Below, one piece after another: positions 54,536 through 64,000 of a stretch of 64,000 nt of DNA (the first letter of the stretch is position 1; every line of letters begins with the position of its first letter). The DNA lies in NCBI RefSeq assembly GCF_035222485.1, contig NC_085924.1, forward strand, positions 1,426,001 through 1,490,000. The letters run 5' to 3'. The notes beneath the pieces were generated by a model. It saw only the letters and a list, made by a program, of their open reading frames with translations, did no database searches and was not told the DNA's origin. Origin of the DNA: Podospora pseudoanserina. Taxonomy: Eukaryota; Ascomycota; Sordariomycetes; Sordariales; Podosporaceae. Both the position numbers and the translations under genes were made by a program.

Positions 54536-54672
54536 TGGCCGTACCAGGATTCGAACTTGGGATCTGCTCATGGAGCATACTTGTACAGTGAAACCCTTTC
54601 ACCTGTCTTGTAACAGCTTCGAGGCAACGAACTTTTAGCGACTAAGATGCTTTACCACTAGGCTACACGCCA
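54536..54672 (-). tRNA. intron-containing tRNA-like gene, possibly a pseudogene
   Basis: Minus strand. A-box-like TAGCCTAGTGGT near the 5' end and a B box GTTCGAATCC near the 3' end, with a T8 run directly after as Pol III terminator. The acceptor stem TGGCGTG pairs with the 3' TACGGCCA only if one G is bulged. The anticodon stem ATCT/AGAT is separated by a ~60-nt insertion starting after CGCTA, where tRNA introns lie. The anticodon cannot be set with certainty. Length is about 137 nt. Either a tRNA gene with a long intron or a tRNA-derived relic. Confidence 0.5.
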
Positions 54673-56091
54673 TTGGTTTAGTGTTACCCTATCCTCCAGT
54701 TCTGCATCTTATAAGCTTGAACTCGACGACGGAAATTCCAACGGCCCGGCAGCCAGCTGCTGTATCATGCGCCAGCTGAGTTCCATTTCTCTCGTGCTGG
54801 GTATCTGTCATCCCACCGCTCAGCGTTGCAGGTGCTGTCTGGAATTGCCGACTCAGAAAGTAGAGATCTCGTCAAAGGCCTACGAGAGTGGTCAGTAGAG
54901 TCCTTTGCTCATCATGACAACACGCAAAAAGAGGCAAAAGGCACCTCGTATTTGTTGATGGCCATCGTGCAACTGACTCGGTGTTGGGTCGCCTCAGTAA
55001 CCAAGCAATTTGCTTGTTCTTCGGAACAACAACGGTGGATACGGACCAGTAACAAAGAGTTCATGGAAAGACAGAGTTAATCTCACCGTTTCGTTGTTCT
55101 TCGAGTTCAGATGAGTCGGTTGTCGTGGGCGAAGAAGGCATGTTCTAAAAATTGCCCGGATGATACCCCACAAATTAAACGATGTCAGGAAGGCTTGGTG
55201 GCTTGCCAAGCAAAGGAAACACCAGGGGAATGCTTGTTGTCAGTGCCTAAACGCTAGCGCTTATTTATTTCTGGGGCATCTGTGCAGCGCTGGCATTATC
55301 ACCGTCGGGATTTTCAGTGCCGTTCTGACAAGACCCTGAAGGCATTTCGCTTCAAATCCTTTGACACGGAAGAAAAGGGTGGTTGAGACGATGGATGCGC
55401 GCTGCAGGAGGTCTCTGCCCTAAAGAATGGCCCTCCCGCCAGGGAGTGTGATCTTTTGGTTTGTGCGTGACGTAGCACAGCATTGCTTCTGGACTCCCGG
55501 GTTGTTGTTGATTGGGATAGGAGCTGAAACCCGCGTGGCTGCTCCCGCCAGGGCATCACGGCTGCCAATGGCTTTCATTGCGAAGGATTTCTGATCTTCG
55601 ACCATCACATCAGCCCTCCTCCCCGACGGAAAACTAAACACCTGCAAGAGGCTTCACCGATCCATGATAACCAGCCACAGGGCTTCTGCTCACAGGCCTG
55701 TTGGATGACCTCAGATCGGAGTCTTGCCCAATTTATCCTAAGCTAAGCGTTTAAGGCACAGGCACCGTTTGACCCCGGGATCCTGAGCTGTGGATGCTTT
55801 TCGGGCTGAGTTCGCCCCAGCTGTGTGGCTGAAGCAGCCGCTGGCTGATTGCGATTGGCCATCTCTGACGACACTCCCCGTTTGGGGAAGATGACCCAAC
55901 AGGGATCCAACAGGGGTTGGGGCTTTTAGCATCACTGCCACCACCTGCCCGCATTTAACAATCGTGGAACTCACGCACTTTTGCATCTGGCTGGATTTCC
56001 AGTGTCAACCTCCAGCAACCTCACCCCACATCGAGATCGCTCGATCACGACGGTCGACAACGACGACGACGACGACAACGGTCTCGCAATC
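54673..56091. other. intergenic, no gene seen
   Basis: 1.4 kb with only incoherent short ORFs; includes the promoter of the four-TM gene and a CGA-trinucleotide stretch in its leader (56056-56078). Confidence 0.35.
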
Positions 56092-56911
56092 ATGAGCAAA
56101 CAATACATCATCGGCGACTCGTCGCCATTCCTCAAGCGGGTGCTCATTCCCTTCTGGATCATCCGCATCTTGATCATGCTTATCCAGATTGGTATCTCCG
56201 CCCTCCTCCTTGCCGGCTTGGGGGTGTACAAGGACGACGCAAGGCGGATTATTGACGAGTACAACACCCACCTCACATACGAAGCCATCATTGCCACCTC
56301 CGTCATCATCATGGTCATCATCTTCGTCTGTCTGATCTTCGATCTCGTCAGCATCATCAAGCGCGCCAGACGCACCTTGGGCCCCAAGTTTTTCTTCTTC
56401 ACCAACATCTTCCAGACGCTGTTCTACGTTGTCGGCTTCATTATTTCCATGATTGGCGCCAGGCCAAGCGCTCTGTACGCCGTTATCAACGTTATTATTC
56501 TGTAGGCTATTTCCCACTTGTCCATCTCTTCCCACAATCGCTAACCGCTGTCGTTCCAGTCTCTCCTTCCTCGGTCTCCTTGTCTATGCTTCCATCATCT
56601 TCCACAAATACCGTAAGGGCTCTCTCGGTGACGGCTCCGGTAGCAACCGCGGCACCTACGTGCCCGCCAGCAACCCCGCTGCTGTTCCCTTCAACCAGAC
56701 CGCTGGTGTTGACACGGCTTATGCCCCTCAAACTACTGGATACGGCCAAGACTATCCCCAAGAATACCAGAAGCCCGCCTTTTACGACCAGCAGGCGGCG
56801 AACCAGGCTGGGTATGCCGGTCAGGGTTACGAGCCCTACTCTGGACAGCCGCAGCAGGTCATCCAGCCCCCTCAGCAGGGGTATGAGATGCAGGGTCGCC
56901 AGGCTGTTTAA
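56092..56911 (+). CDS. four-TM MARVEL-like membrane protein
   Basis: Exons are 56092-56501 and 56560-56911. The 58-bp intron (GTAGGC..CTAAC..CCAG) splits the fourth membrane segment and keeps the frame, giving 253 residues. The upstream open frame begins with TTG, so the ATG at 56092 (MSKQYIIGD) is chosen. Four hydrophobic helices lie near residues 17-44, 64-88, 99-121 and 124-149, with an acidic/polar loop between the first two. This is the topology of fungal MARVEL-like proteins of membrane compartments. The ~100-residue tail is Gln/Tyr/Pro/Gly-rich (YGQDYPQEYQKPAFYDQ) and probably disordered and cytosolic. Confidence 0.82.
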
Positions 56912-57597
56912 GCTGTCTACATGAAGGGGGATATCGGGTGTTGATAGAGAGTTGGTCTACTGTTCAGGATTGGAATTGGTTTTTTTTCGGTTTAGCGATT
57001 TGGCAACACAGGTGCTATTGGCGCAGGGATTTGGAATGGGATGGTATATACCGGGGCGTGCACATACATATACACTTTAGAAGCGTTGCGATATACCCAT
57101 AATGATCAATGTTGAGTTTTTGCTATATTTGTCTCGTAATTGCGGCGACGGCTGGTTACCCACTTGAATGGGAGTTGGGCGTTGGCGCCAAGGGCTCAGC
57201 TGAGAGATTTATGCAGTGGCAAGACATGTCAAGACTTGATAATGGGCACGCAATTGAGTTGGGACAGTTGTCACTGTGGCTGGTGATTTGGCCGTTTGAT
57301 AACATTGAATTTGGGTAGTTAGGTGAGAGCGTCGTCCATTGAGGAATTGTTAGACAAATTGGCGAGTTTGCGTGAGGCTATGATGTCGGCACCAGTCAGC
57401 GGCTCAGGGGTCACTTACCCGTATGGCGACAATGAAGTCATCGTCGCACCTTTCTGATAGTATTTCCGAATAATTTCTTGGCCAAATTCTGTTCAATATG
57501 TCTTGAATCTCTGTAGAGCCTTCCCATTCGTCTCTAAACAAGCATTGCTATCCCATGCATCTCTAGACAAGCACTGCTGCTGAAAACCACCACAGTC
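56912..57597. other. convergent intergenic region, no gene seen
   Basis: 686 bp between the stop codons of convergent genes; holds both 3' untranslated regions. No further feature recognised. Confidence 0.4.
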
Positions 57598-59634
57598 TCA
57601 CCAATCACTATTCCTCGGCCACTCCCCCCCCTCCGCCCGATACCCTCTCCCCTTATCCCTCCCACCACGATCCTCTTCCTCCACCCAACTAACACTGCTA
57701 TGTCCAGTGTGGACCCTACCCCCGACATGAACCCGACTGCCATCCCTCCCCTTCCCCTTATCTTTCCCCGTCACAAAACCTGACACTGCTCCCCTTGCCG
57801 GTCCAAACCCAACCTCTCCACCACCTACAACCCCAAACCTCACGCTTAACCCCCCCAGCTGAGAGGATAAATGACTCTTTGCCCCATCAGCCCCAGCTTG
57901 CTCCCTCATCCAAGCTGTCTGGGAGCTTTTTATCACCTCGGATACGGGCATGCCTCTCATTACGGGGATTTGATATTTCTTGTGCATGACTACATCCCAC
58001 AGTGCCATGAAGATAATAAAAAAGGTGTACAGCAGTGGGGGGACAAGCAGCAAAAACGCTCGTTCGGTGCTAAGCTTTTTGGTCTCGATTACTGAAACAA
58101 GCTTCTGCTGATGGATTGGGGTTTGAGAGGGGGAGCTGCTGAAAAGGGATGTAGCCATTGCTGCTATGGAAAAGTGGAGGAGGGACTCAAGACCGGGGAT
58201 AGTCCACTTGTTGGAGTCGAGGTGGGTGAGGGTGGAGTTGGAGAACATTGCCTGGGTGACGAGGAGAGGGGAGGCGGTGAGCCAAAGGAGGGTGGAGGTT
58301 AGGTTGAGGTCCGAGAGGGAGGACAATACTGGGCGAGTTGGGTTAGGGGGCGCGGGGCCAATGGTTAGGACATCGTCGTTGACGGAGAGGAGAACTGAGC
58401 AGCTGATTGCTGAGACGGATTTGATGTTGCCTAGGGTGAGGTTGGTTGTTTGGCCGCCGGAGATGGTGCCGTTTATGGCGGCGAGGATGATTGTTGTGTT
58501 GATTGTGTTGGTTGAGTGGAAGTTGACGTCGTCGAGGAAGACCGTGAGGTGAGGTTGGGGGGTGAACCATACTTCCCCGAAGGGCTTGTGGCGGCTGCTG
58601 GAGAGGTTGGTTGTTGTTTTGAAGGCGTTAATGGGGGCATTGTTCCTGTGGAGTTGTTGCAGCTGCTGGCCGTGGCAGGTGATGTTTGTGTTGAGGTGGA
58701 CGGCTTTTGCGGTGAAACTACCTCTGGTGGCAAGGATTGACCTGTCAAAGAGCCAGTTTCTGAAGAATGGTAGTGGTTCAGATGCTGGGTTATTGGCGTA
58801 GGTGTTGTATGCTGATAGTGCTGGGATGAAGGCTGGTGAGGGTGGGTTGGTCTGTGTGAATGGTCTGTCCAAAACAGAAGATGCGGACGAGCTGATGTTG
58901 CTTGATATCGTCACCGCCTCCAGAATGGGCGTGCATGCATACCCTACAAGCGGAGGGGCAGCCAGGGGAAGCAGGATTGCAAGCAAGGATACCATAAAGA
59001 CCACAGCCGCAGACAGAGAGCGTATCCCTGTGGCGGCTTGAGGTAGCGACATGATATTGCCATGGTTAAGAGCCAAGAAACCCCCTAGGGCCGAGATGGT
59101 GAGTGTTTGGGTGTGTAACAGAGGCCATAACGCTGCTTCGCAGAGTGCTTGACAAACATATGCAAAAGCAGATAGACCGATGAGGTAGACTGCTGTGATA
59201 ATCCCTTGTATCGCACCCAGATTTTCTGCCGTCCAAAGATCAAGCGAACGGCAATCATTCGCCCAAGCTGGACATTGAAACAGCTGCTTGCTTGCTGCCA
59301 CGGTGTAGGCAATGGCCACAGCCACCGAGATAATACCAGCAATTAGTGCAACAACAAGAGAGAGCTGCTTTCCTATGAATGGCAAGATTCCCAACCGTCT
59401 GGGGGCGGGATCAGTGGCGCCGAGAACAAAGTTGTGATCAGTTGCTAGTCGGCGAACCTCCCTTGGAGTTGGGAATGCAGCCATGTTGGTGGTGTTTGCA
59501 CTGTTGCCGTGGTGGTCCTCTGCTGTGGGTAAGCCGAGATTGAGATGAGGAAGAGTATGCTGCGAGCTGAATTCCTCGCGAAAAATGGACCTGCGGGATG
59601 GTGCTAGCGATGGAGGCTTCGGTGAATGAGACAT
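57598..59634 (-). CDS. multi-TM fungal membrane protein of unknown function
   Basis: The frame is open to 59835, but the upstream part looks like a leader; I choose the ATG at 59634 (MSHSPKPPSL), giving 678 residues. An ATG at 59832 is possible. After a ~90-residue cytosolic N-terminus come hydrophobic helices (SLVVALIAGIISVAVAIAY; IITAVYLIGLSAFAYV; LSAAVVFMVSLLAILLPLA). A large Asn-X-Thr/Ser-rich outer domain (many NTTI, NLT, NGT sites) follows, then one more helix (LLLVPPLLYTFFIIFMAL) and a Gly/Arg-rich tail. This arrangement recurs in unnamed ascomycete plasma-membrane proteins; I do not know a function. Confidence 0.75.
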   Translation of the reverse strand: MSHSPKPPSLAPSRRSIFREEFSSQHTLPHLNLGLPTAEDHHGNSANTTNMAAFPTPREVRRLATDHNFVLGATDPAPRRLGILPFIGKQLSLVVALIAGIISVAVAIAYTVAASKQLFQCPAWANDCRSLDLWTAENLGAIQGIITAVYLIGLSAFAYVCQALCEAALWPLLHTQTLTISALGGFLALNHGNIMSLPQAATGIRSLSAAVVFMVSLLAILLPLAAPPLVGYACTPILEAVTISSNISSSASSVLDRPFTQTNPPSPAFIPALSAYNTYANNPASEPLPFFRNWLFDRSILATRGSFTAKAVHLNTNITCHGQQLQQLHRNNAPINAFKTTTNLSSSRHKPFGEVWFTPQPHLTVFLDDVNFHSTNTINTTIILAAINGTISGGQTTNLTLGNIKSVSAISCSVLLSVNDDVLTIGPAPPNPTRPVLSSLSDLNLTSTLLWLTASPLLVTQAMFSNSTLTHLDSNKWTIPGLESLLHFSIAAMATSLFSSSPSQTPIHQQKLVSVIETKKLSTERAFLLLVPPLLYTFFIIFMALWDVVMHKKYQIPVMRGMPVSEVIKSSQTAWMREQAGADGAKSHLSSQLGGLSVRFGVVGGGEVGFGPARGAVSGFVTGKDKGKGRDGSRVHVGGRVHTGHSSVSWVEEEDRGGRDKGRGYRAEGGEWPRNSDW

Positions 59635-60936
59635 AGTAAAGATGAGGTCAACGCTGGGAGACTGGAAGAAAAGAAATATGAAGGGGAAAAGCAGTCTCAG
59701 AGAACATGAAGTTGAGAGGAACTGGGCATAGAAGTGCAACAACTGGAGACACGCACTTCCAACCATTGCCAGCATCTGAAGCCTGTGGTGGGCGGTCAAA
59801 TTGACCAATGGTAGCCAAACACTGGGGTTCATCAACGGACCAGTGAGAGACTGACAACACCTAGGGACAGCACGTTGATAACTGCCCAGCCTAGTCTCTT
59901 GAAAATCTTATGATTCCCCGTTTACACCGAGTAATTGTATAGCCTGCATGCATAGCTGTTCATAACCAGAGCACTCTCAGCCTTTGCACAACATCGAAGG
60001 AATAAAAGCCGACTATGGTCGAGATTGCTGCCGTTATATGGTAGCACCTCGGTTGAGTAAGCCGCCAATTTGATCTTCTGGTTGTGTCAGCCTGACATGT
60101 CCCACTGGGGTAGTCCTGTCCCTATCTATGTCGAAGGCAATGCTTAAAGGGAAACACTCAAAAATGGGCAATAAACTGTAAACATTTGCGGGAAAAGGGG
60201 TGCACAGCTACAGACCTGAATCCTTGGTTCCTGTTCCCACCATATTCCTTCCAAAGGTCCTATCCATCCTCGCCGTCAAGCTCGACCTTTACAGCTCATT
60301 CAGGGATGGGACGAGACGTTAAGGGACGGCATAGAACACACTCGGATGCCTGGGCAAACTTCCCATCAATTTCTGCAAAATATATTAACAGAACTTGACT
60401 ATTGCAGGTCTTGGTGAGATATTGCGAAGGGGGATGGATGTCTGAATATGTGGGTACATAAAGCCACCTCAATTACCCCTGAGACCTTCTGCATTCTCGA
60501 TCTGACTTGTCATGTGAGCATCGACCCCTCATTTCTCGCATAATACACATCAGAAGTAAAATAGTACGCACAAGCTCTCCATAACGCAATATAGCGGGGC
60601 ACGCATGGAAACGCATTAGGTGCATTTTATTCTCGATTGTAAATGGATTGCCAAGACGACTTGTCCCTCATCAGTGAGGAATAAAGGGATTGGGCACCGT
60701 GCTCCTCATCCATTAGGACCAAAGCTTTGGGCACCTGTTCCTCAACCATGAGGACCAAGGGTGTTAGGCACCGTGGAAGACAGCGTACAAGGACGAAGAT
60801 GCTGATTGAGGTAGCTATCTAGCTGCTGCCAGGTGTCAGTGTCTTAGTGGCTTGGATTTGGGCCATTCAGGGGCCTACCAGATGGTCGTTTGACGTATGA
60901 TCTTATTGGCTTGTACTTGTCGATTGGACCCTTCGC
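59635..60936. other. intergenic region with a small tandem hairpin repeat
   Basis: 1.3 kb without a recognisable gene. The only clear structure is the three-unit repeat at 60664-60776, given separately. Confidence 0.4.
60664..60776 (+). repeat. three tandem ~37-bp units, each with a short hairpin
   Basis: Units share a CCTCA..TGAGGA-type palindrome followed by GGGCACC or AGGCACC. Hairpin centres lie near 60672, 60710 and 60746 (CCTCATCAGTGAGG, TCCTCATCCATTAGGA, TCCTCAACCATGAGGA). The palindromes are kept although the flanking bases vary. Confidence 0.6.
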
Positions 60937-61371
60937 TTAATCCGACTGATACTGTCTCAGTGTCTGGGGCGTCGATGCTGCTGGCGATAGCATCATCACA
61001 TCATCATCATCATCGAGCGCGAGATACCCAGGGTCGTTGATGGACGATCCGGAGTAGGTACTCAGTGTCCTCCCGGCATCGTGCGAGTTGTGCCAGTTCT
61101 TTACGAACCACCCTTCCCAGCCGTCTTCGCGACCATGGCGCATCTCGTAGTCACCTCTGCTTCGGTAATAGCAGTTTCGGCAGATCCATGGCATAGTGTA
61201 GGGCTCTCGGGATATCTTTCGCATGCCGCATCCTGATGGCTCTTGTTTGCCGTCATTGTCATTTGGGTCGGCATCAATTTCCATTCCAATCGGGCATTCT
61301 TTGACTAGGCGAGGTGCAAGACCGGGCTGGGGGCAACCGCAGCGGTAGTAGTGTTGGGCGTAGAGGCACAT
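60937..61371 (-). CDS. small Cys-rich fungal protein of unknown function
   Basis: Single exon, 144 residues, ATG at 61371. The N-terminus MCLYAQHYYRCGCPQPG plus ECPIG and CGMRK, then CRNCYYRSRGDYE, gives eight Cys/His-rich positions that could bind zinc. The pattern MCxYxxxxYxCGC is one I know from unnamed small ascomycete proteins. The C-terminus has an Asp5 run coded by ATC/GAT repeats. No signal peptide, so probably cytosolic or nuclear. Confidence 0.7.
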   Translation of the reverse strand: MCLYAQHYYRCGCPQPGLAPRLVKECPIGMEIDADPNDNDGKQEPSGCGMRKISREPYTMPWICRNCYYRSRGDYEMRHGREDGWEGWFVKNWHNSHDAGRTLSTYSGSSINDPGYLALDDDDDVMMLSPAASTPQTLRQYQSD

Positions 61372-63070
61372 GTCGGCTCTTTCGGCTGGATGGCTTTTTC
61401 TTGTGTGGCAGGATGGAATCTACAACACCAACGGCGACGGTATGCGTGATGCTGGGGTTTTGGTATTGGGACAATTGCGAGGGGGAGTAGATGGGACGAT
61501 GCTGCAGGATGACTCTGGGGCAGGTCCAAAGTTTGAAGCAAGCAGTGGCGTGGAAAGAAAACCATTCACGCGTCACACTGGCGAAAAGAACCTTGGAATC
61601 TTTCGGACGTCCTGGCGTGGAGGCGTCACCACAATTGCTCTTTTCTCCACCACCGGATTTCCAGTTGTCGACTGAGCTTGTTGATAAATTCCGCACCACC
61701 GCCATAATTCACTTGTTGATTAGAACAACAAAGCATTGGATGGCACTTACAGCGGCATACCCTTTTCTCTAGCGGCAGGTAGGTAGGTAGGTGCCTTACC
61801 GCTCACTCTAAGAGATGGAATTTGTTTCAGTCTTGATCAGAGAAAGCCGGGAGTCCGGATCGGACTTTGAAACTTTATTTCTCACGAGATAAGACGCAGC
61901 ATCAAAGTGAACCTACCTTATCTTTGCCCCTTTCCCATATACTTTTGCCTTTGTTCACCTACTTCAAGCAACTGACATTCAAAACAAGCCAGGTTTTACG
62001 CAACACACCTCTTTCATGTCAGGTTAAGCGTCACTTCAAGCAACATGCCTTCAACATACGGTTCGGGCATGCGTTATACCCACCCATGATCCCGAGATTG
62101 ACTTCCTTTTGCTTTGGAGCAGCAAAGTATTGGAAAAAGAGGTTTAACTCAACTCATCAGTTGTTGCGCCTCTGGGGTTAGAGTTTGCGGTGCAATTCCT
62201 AATCCATGTTGATGTTCAAGTTCTAACATAGCTGAGGCTCTGCTCGGTGAAGCATTCAAGACATGCATAATCATTCACATATCTATTCAATGCCACGGTC
62301 CCAATAGACTCCTGCCACGACCCCAACATTGTTGTCTTGATTCTGGAATAAAATGCCTCTACCCTGATAAGCTGGAACGTTGGGCAGCGCTGTTCTTGTG
62401 CGCTATGCGCGCTTCATCCCGCAGCACCTGCATGTGCATGCTGTCAGGCTCCTATGAGAATAACCGGTAGACCCTACGACAAGGGTCATGCAGCACGAGG
62501 TCATGTGCTGCAGGGACCATTACACACTCTCGCCAAGACAGGACGACACATATGACAGTGTTTCTACAGGCTGGCTCACGGCTAGCGTCATTTGCTATAA
62601 ATCACTCGCAAAGATGCACTTCTGTGCGTACCGTAGGGCATCGATGATTGGAAAACTCTTGATACCCGTGGCGCTGCAAGAAATGCTGTCAGAGGCTATG
62701 AACCCAAAAATTTGCGACCAGTGAAGACTGTGCCTTGTTTTTTCTTCTTTTTCGCATGCTCGTGACCATCTGTAGGGTGGAGGATTCGAAGAATTGTTGA
62801 CGTTTACTCTATGCTGGATGCCTAATTTCTTGAGAATGGCTGCCCTAGGACGCCGGCCTGGCCGTTCAAGGGTTGAAAGAAAAGTGTAGTTCTGGAGGCT
62901 CTGCTTTGCTATCTACCCTGATATAATGACCTGTCAGTTGACAAAAGGACCTTTTAGACTTGCTTCTAGTAGCACCAACCTTTGGGAGAGCCTTGCATCA
63001 TACTACCTTACTCATTCTCGCTTTACATCAATCACAAACCTCCTGCTGAACCACCACCTCTACCAACAAA
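61372..63070. other. intergenic, no gene seen
   Basis: 1.7 kb. A short GTAG tandem lies at about 61776-61792. ORFs of 60-104 codons (61867-62181, 62488-62724) show no motifs or codon structure. CA-rich sequence directly before 63071 looks like the leader of the next gene. Confidence 0.4.
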
Positions 63071-64000
63071 ATGGGCTACTTCAGCAGAGTCTTGCGCAAG
63101 TGCAAGAAAGCATGCAAGAGCGCAGTGTCCGCTGTCGCCGAGACGGTAGCAGCCCCCATTGTTCGACATGTCACCAAGAAGATCGTGCGCCGCATGAACG
63201 AGGCCTCACGCGCCATCACCTACTCAGTCATCTCAATTCCCACCCATGTCGTCTCCGCCGCCCAAGCCATTACCTTCCCGATCGTTGTTGTGTCCTCTCC
63301 CGTCATCCGCAAGGGCACCGCTGTCATCGACAAGATACACTCTTGGGCTTTCCGGAAGATTGCCAAACCCCTATACAAGAACGCTGCTCTCCCTATTCTA
63401 CGACACCTTCGCCCATCATTCTTCCACAAGGTCGTCGCCCCTGCCATGTACAAGGTCGCTAGGGCGCTCGATCGCGCCATTGGAAGACCACTCGCCAATG
63501 GGATTATCCACGTGCAGCCAGTGACCCGGGACATTTTTGGCCTTGCTGCGCAGAACATCATGGCCCGAGTTGCTCGAGACTTGGGCCAGTCTACTGAGCA
63601 GGGGAAGAGGCCTTCAAAGAAAGATACTGTCGAGGAGGTCCTGGACCCTTCTGTCAAACCCATTTATCCTCCGGCGGAACCAGGACGTGAGTCCAGACGG
63701 GTAAGCTTTGCTAAGCCTGCACCTGAAGAGCCCTCGCCGCAGGATTTGGTTCAGCTCATTGTGGAGAGATTCGGGGTCGCGTCCGAGAGCCGCATGGGTA
63801 ACATTTTGGCGGATTTTATTCTCTCCAGTGGCGGTGGGAATGAGGCCGCCTCCTTTGCTTCGTTATGCAGAAGGTGCCAAGGTCACCAATTCCACACTGG
63901 ATCACGTCCTTCCGATGCTTTGCCACCTGACAGTCGCACAGTTCATGAGCTTCTTGAATCGATTCAAGCTGGTTGTCACATGTGCTCATTGATTCATGAG
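63071..64000 (+). CDS. HET-type protein with cationic amphipathic N-terminus, partial (runs off the window)
   Basis: ATG at 63071 (context CAACAAAATGGG), open for 310 codons to the window end. The last ~45 residues (SLCRRCQGHQFH, then HELLESIQAGCHMCSLIHE) are the Cys-pair module that precedes the HET domain in many fungal incompatibility proteins, as also seen in the gene at 8668. Residues 1-200 are Lys/Arg- and Val/Ala-rich (VLRKCKKACKSAVSAVAET; VVSAAQAITFPIVVVSSP) and look amphipathic or weakly membrane-inserting. A proline/charged linker joins the two. I do not recognise the N-terminal domain. The HET assignment is inference because the domain itself lies outside. Confidence 0.65.
   Translation, partial: MGYFSRVLRKCKKACKSAVSAVAETVAAPIVRHVTKKIVRRMNEASRAITYSVISIPTHVVSAAQAITFPIVVVSSPVIRKGTAVIDKIHSWAFRKIAKPLYKNAALPILRHLRPSFFHKVVAPAMYKVARALDRAIGRPLANGIIHVQPVTRDIFGLAAQNIMARVARDLGQSTEQGKRPSKKDTVEEVLDPSVKPIYPPAEPGRESRRVSFAKPAPEEPSPQDLVQLIVERFGVASESRMGNILADFILSSGGGNEAASFASLCRRCQGHQFHTGSRPSDALPPDSRTVHELLESIQAGCHMCSLIHE

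Noticed and set aside
54063-54638. 191-codon plus ORF with a long Lys-rich run
   Set aside because: It is formed by the GAAAAAAA repeat and the antisense of the tRNA-like gene.
56005-56535. 176-codon minus-strand ORF rich in Asp/Glu
   Set aside because: Antisense to the four-TM gene; the acidic runs come from the reverse complement of hydrophobic codons.
60664-60776. CRISPR-like array
   Set aside because: Only three degenerate units with no regular spacers; the genome is fungal.

Overview
The window looks like a filamentous ascomycete chromosome segment. Genes carry short introns of about 55-150 bp with GT..AG ends and CTAAC-like branch sites. Families restricted to such fungi recur: HET domain, 2EXR, DUF3433 and acuF-like C2H2 proteins. 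Repeats show repeat-induced point mutation (RIP), seen as near-total loss of CA/TG. A Sordariales (Podospora-like) origin is my inference; no marker gene is present.

Region 1 (1-13.9 kb) is an accessory block rich in self/non-self-type genes. It holds an acuF-like C2H2 protein (partial), a DUF7580-like/subtilisin protease convergent with a fungal gasdermin-like protein, a Kex2-processed six-cysteine secreted peptide, a HET-domain protein and decaying 2EXR genes. The protease-gasdermin pair is the most interesting system: it matches the known arrangement in which a fungal protease cleaves the C-terminal tail of a pore-forming gasdermin to trigger cell death.

Region 2 (13.9-42.5 kb) is a transposon island. 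A pogo/Fot1-type element splits a 2EXR gene and itself carries a solo LTR. A truncated TPR fragment, an F-box gene and an APH-type kinase gene follow. A second pogo element (22.6-31.9 kb) contains a complete 7462-bp Ty3/gypsy chromovirus, and a second copy of exactly the same length lies inverted at 33.9-41.4 kb. Both gypsy copies are heavily RIP-mutated, but each keeps a tRNA-like cloverleaf near its 3' end. A 49-codon zinc-ribbon-like ORF and a diverged LTR lie between them. Another 2EXR relic marks the right border.

Region 3 (43-64 kb) is ordinary gene space. It holds a siderophore-type MFS transporter with GATA (SreA-like) sites upstream, a kelch protein, a large DUF3433 membrane protein, a tRNA-like Pol III gene beside a GAAAAAAA repeat, a four-TM MARVEL-like protein, a multi-TM protein, a small Cys-rich protein, and the start of a second HET-type protein cut by the window edge. 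All exon boundaries were deduced by eye from reading frames and splice signals.
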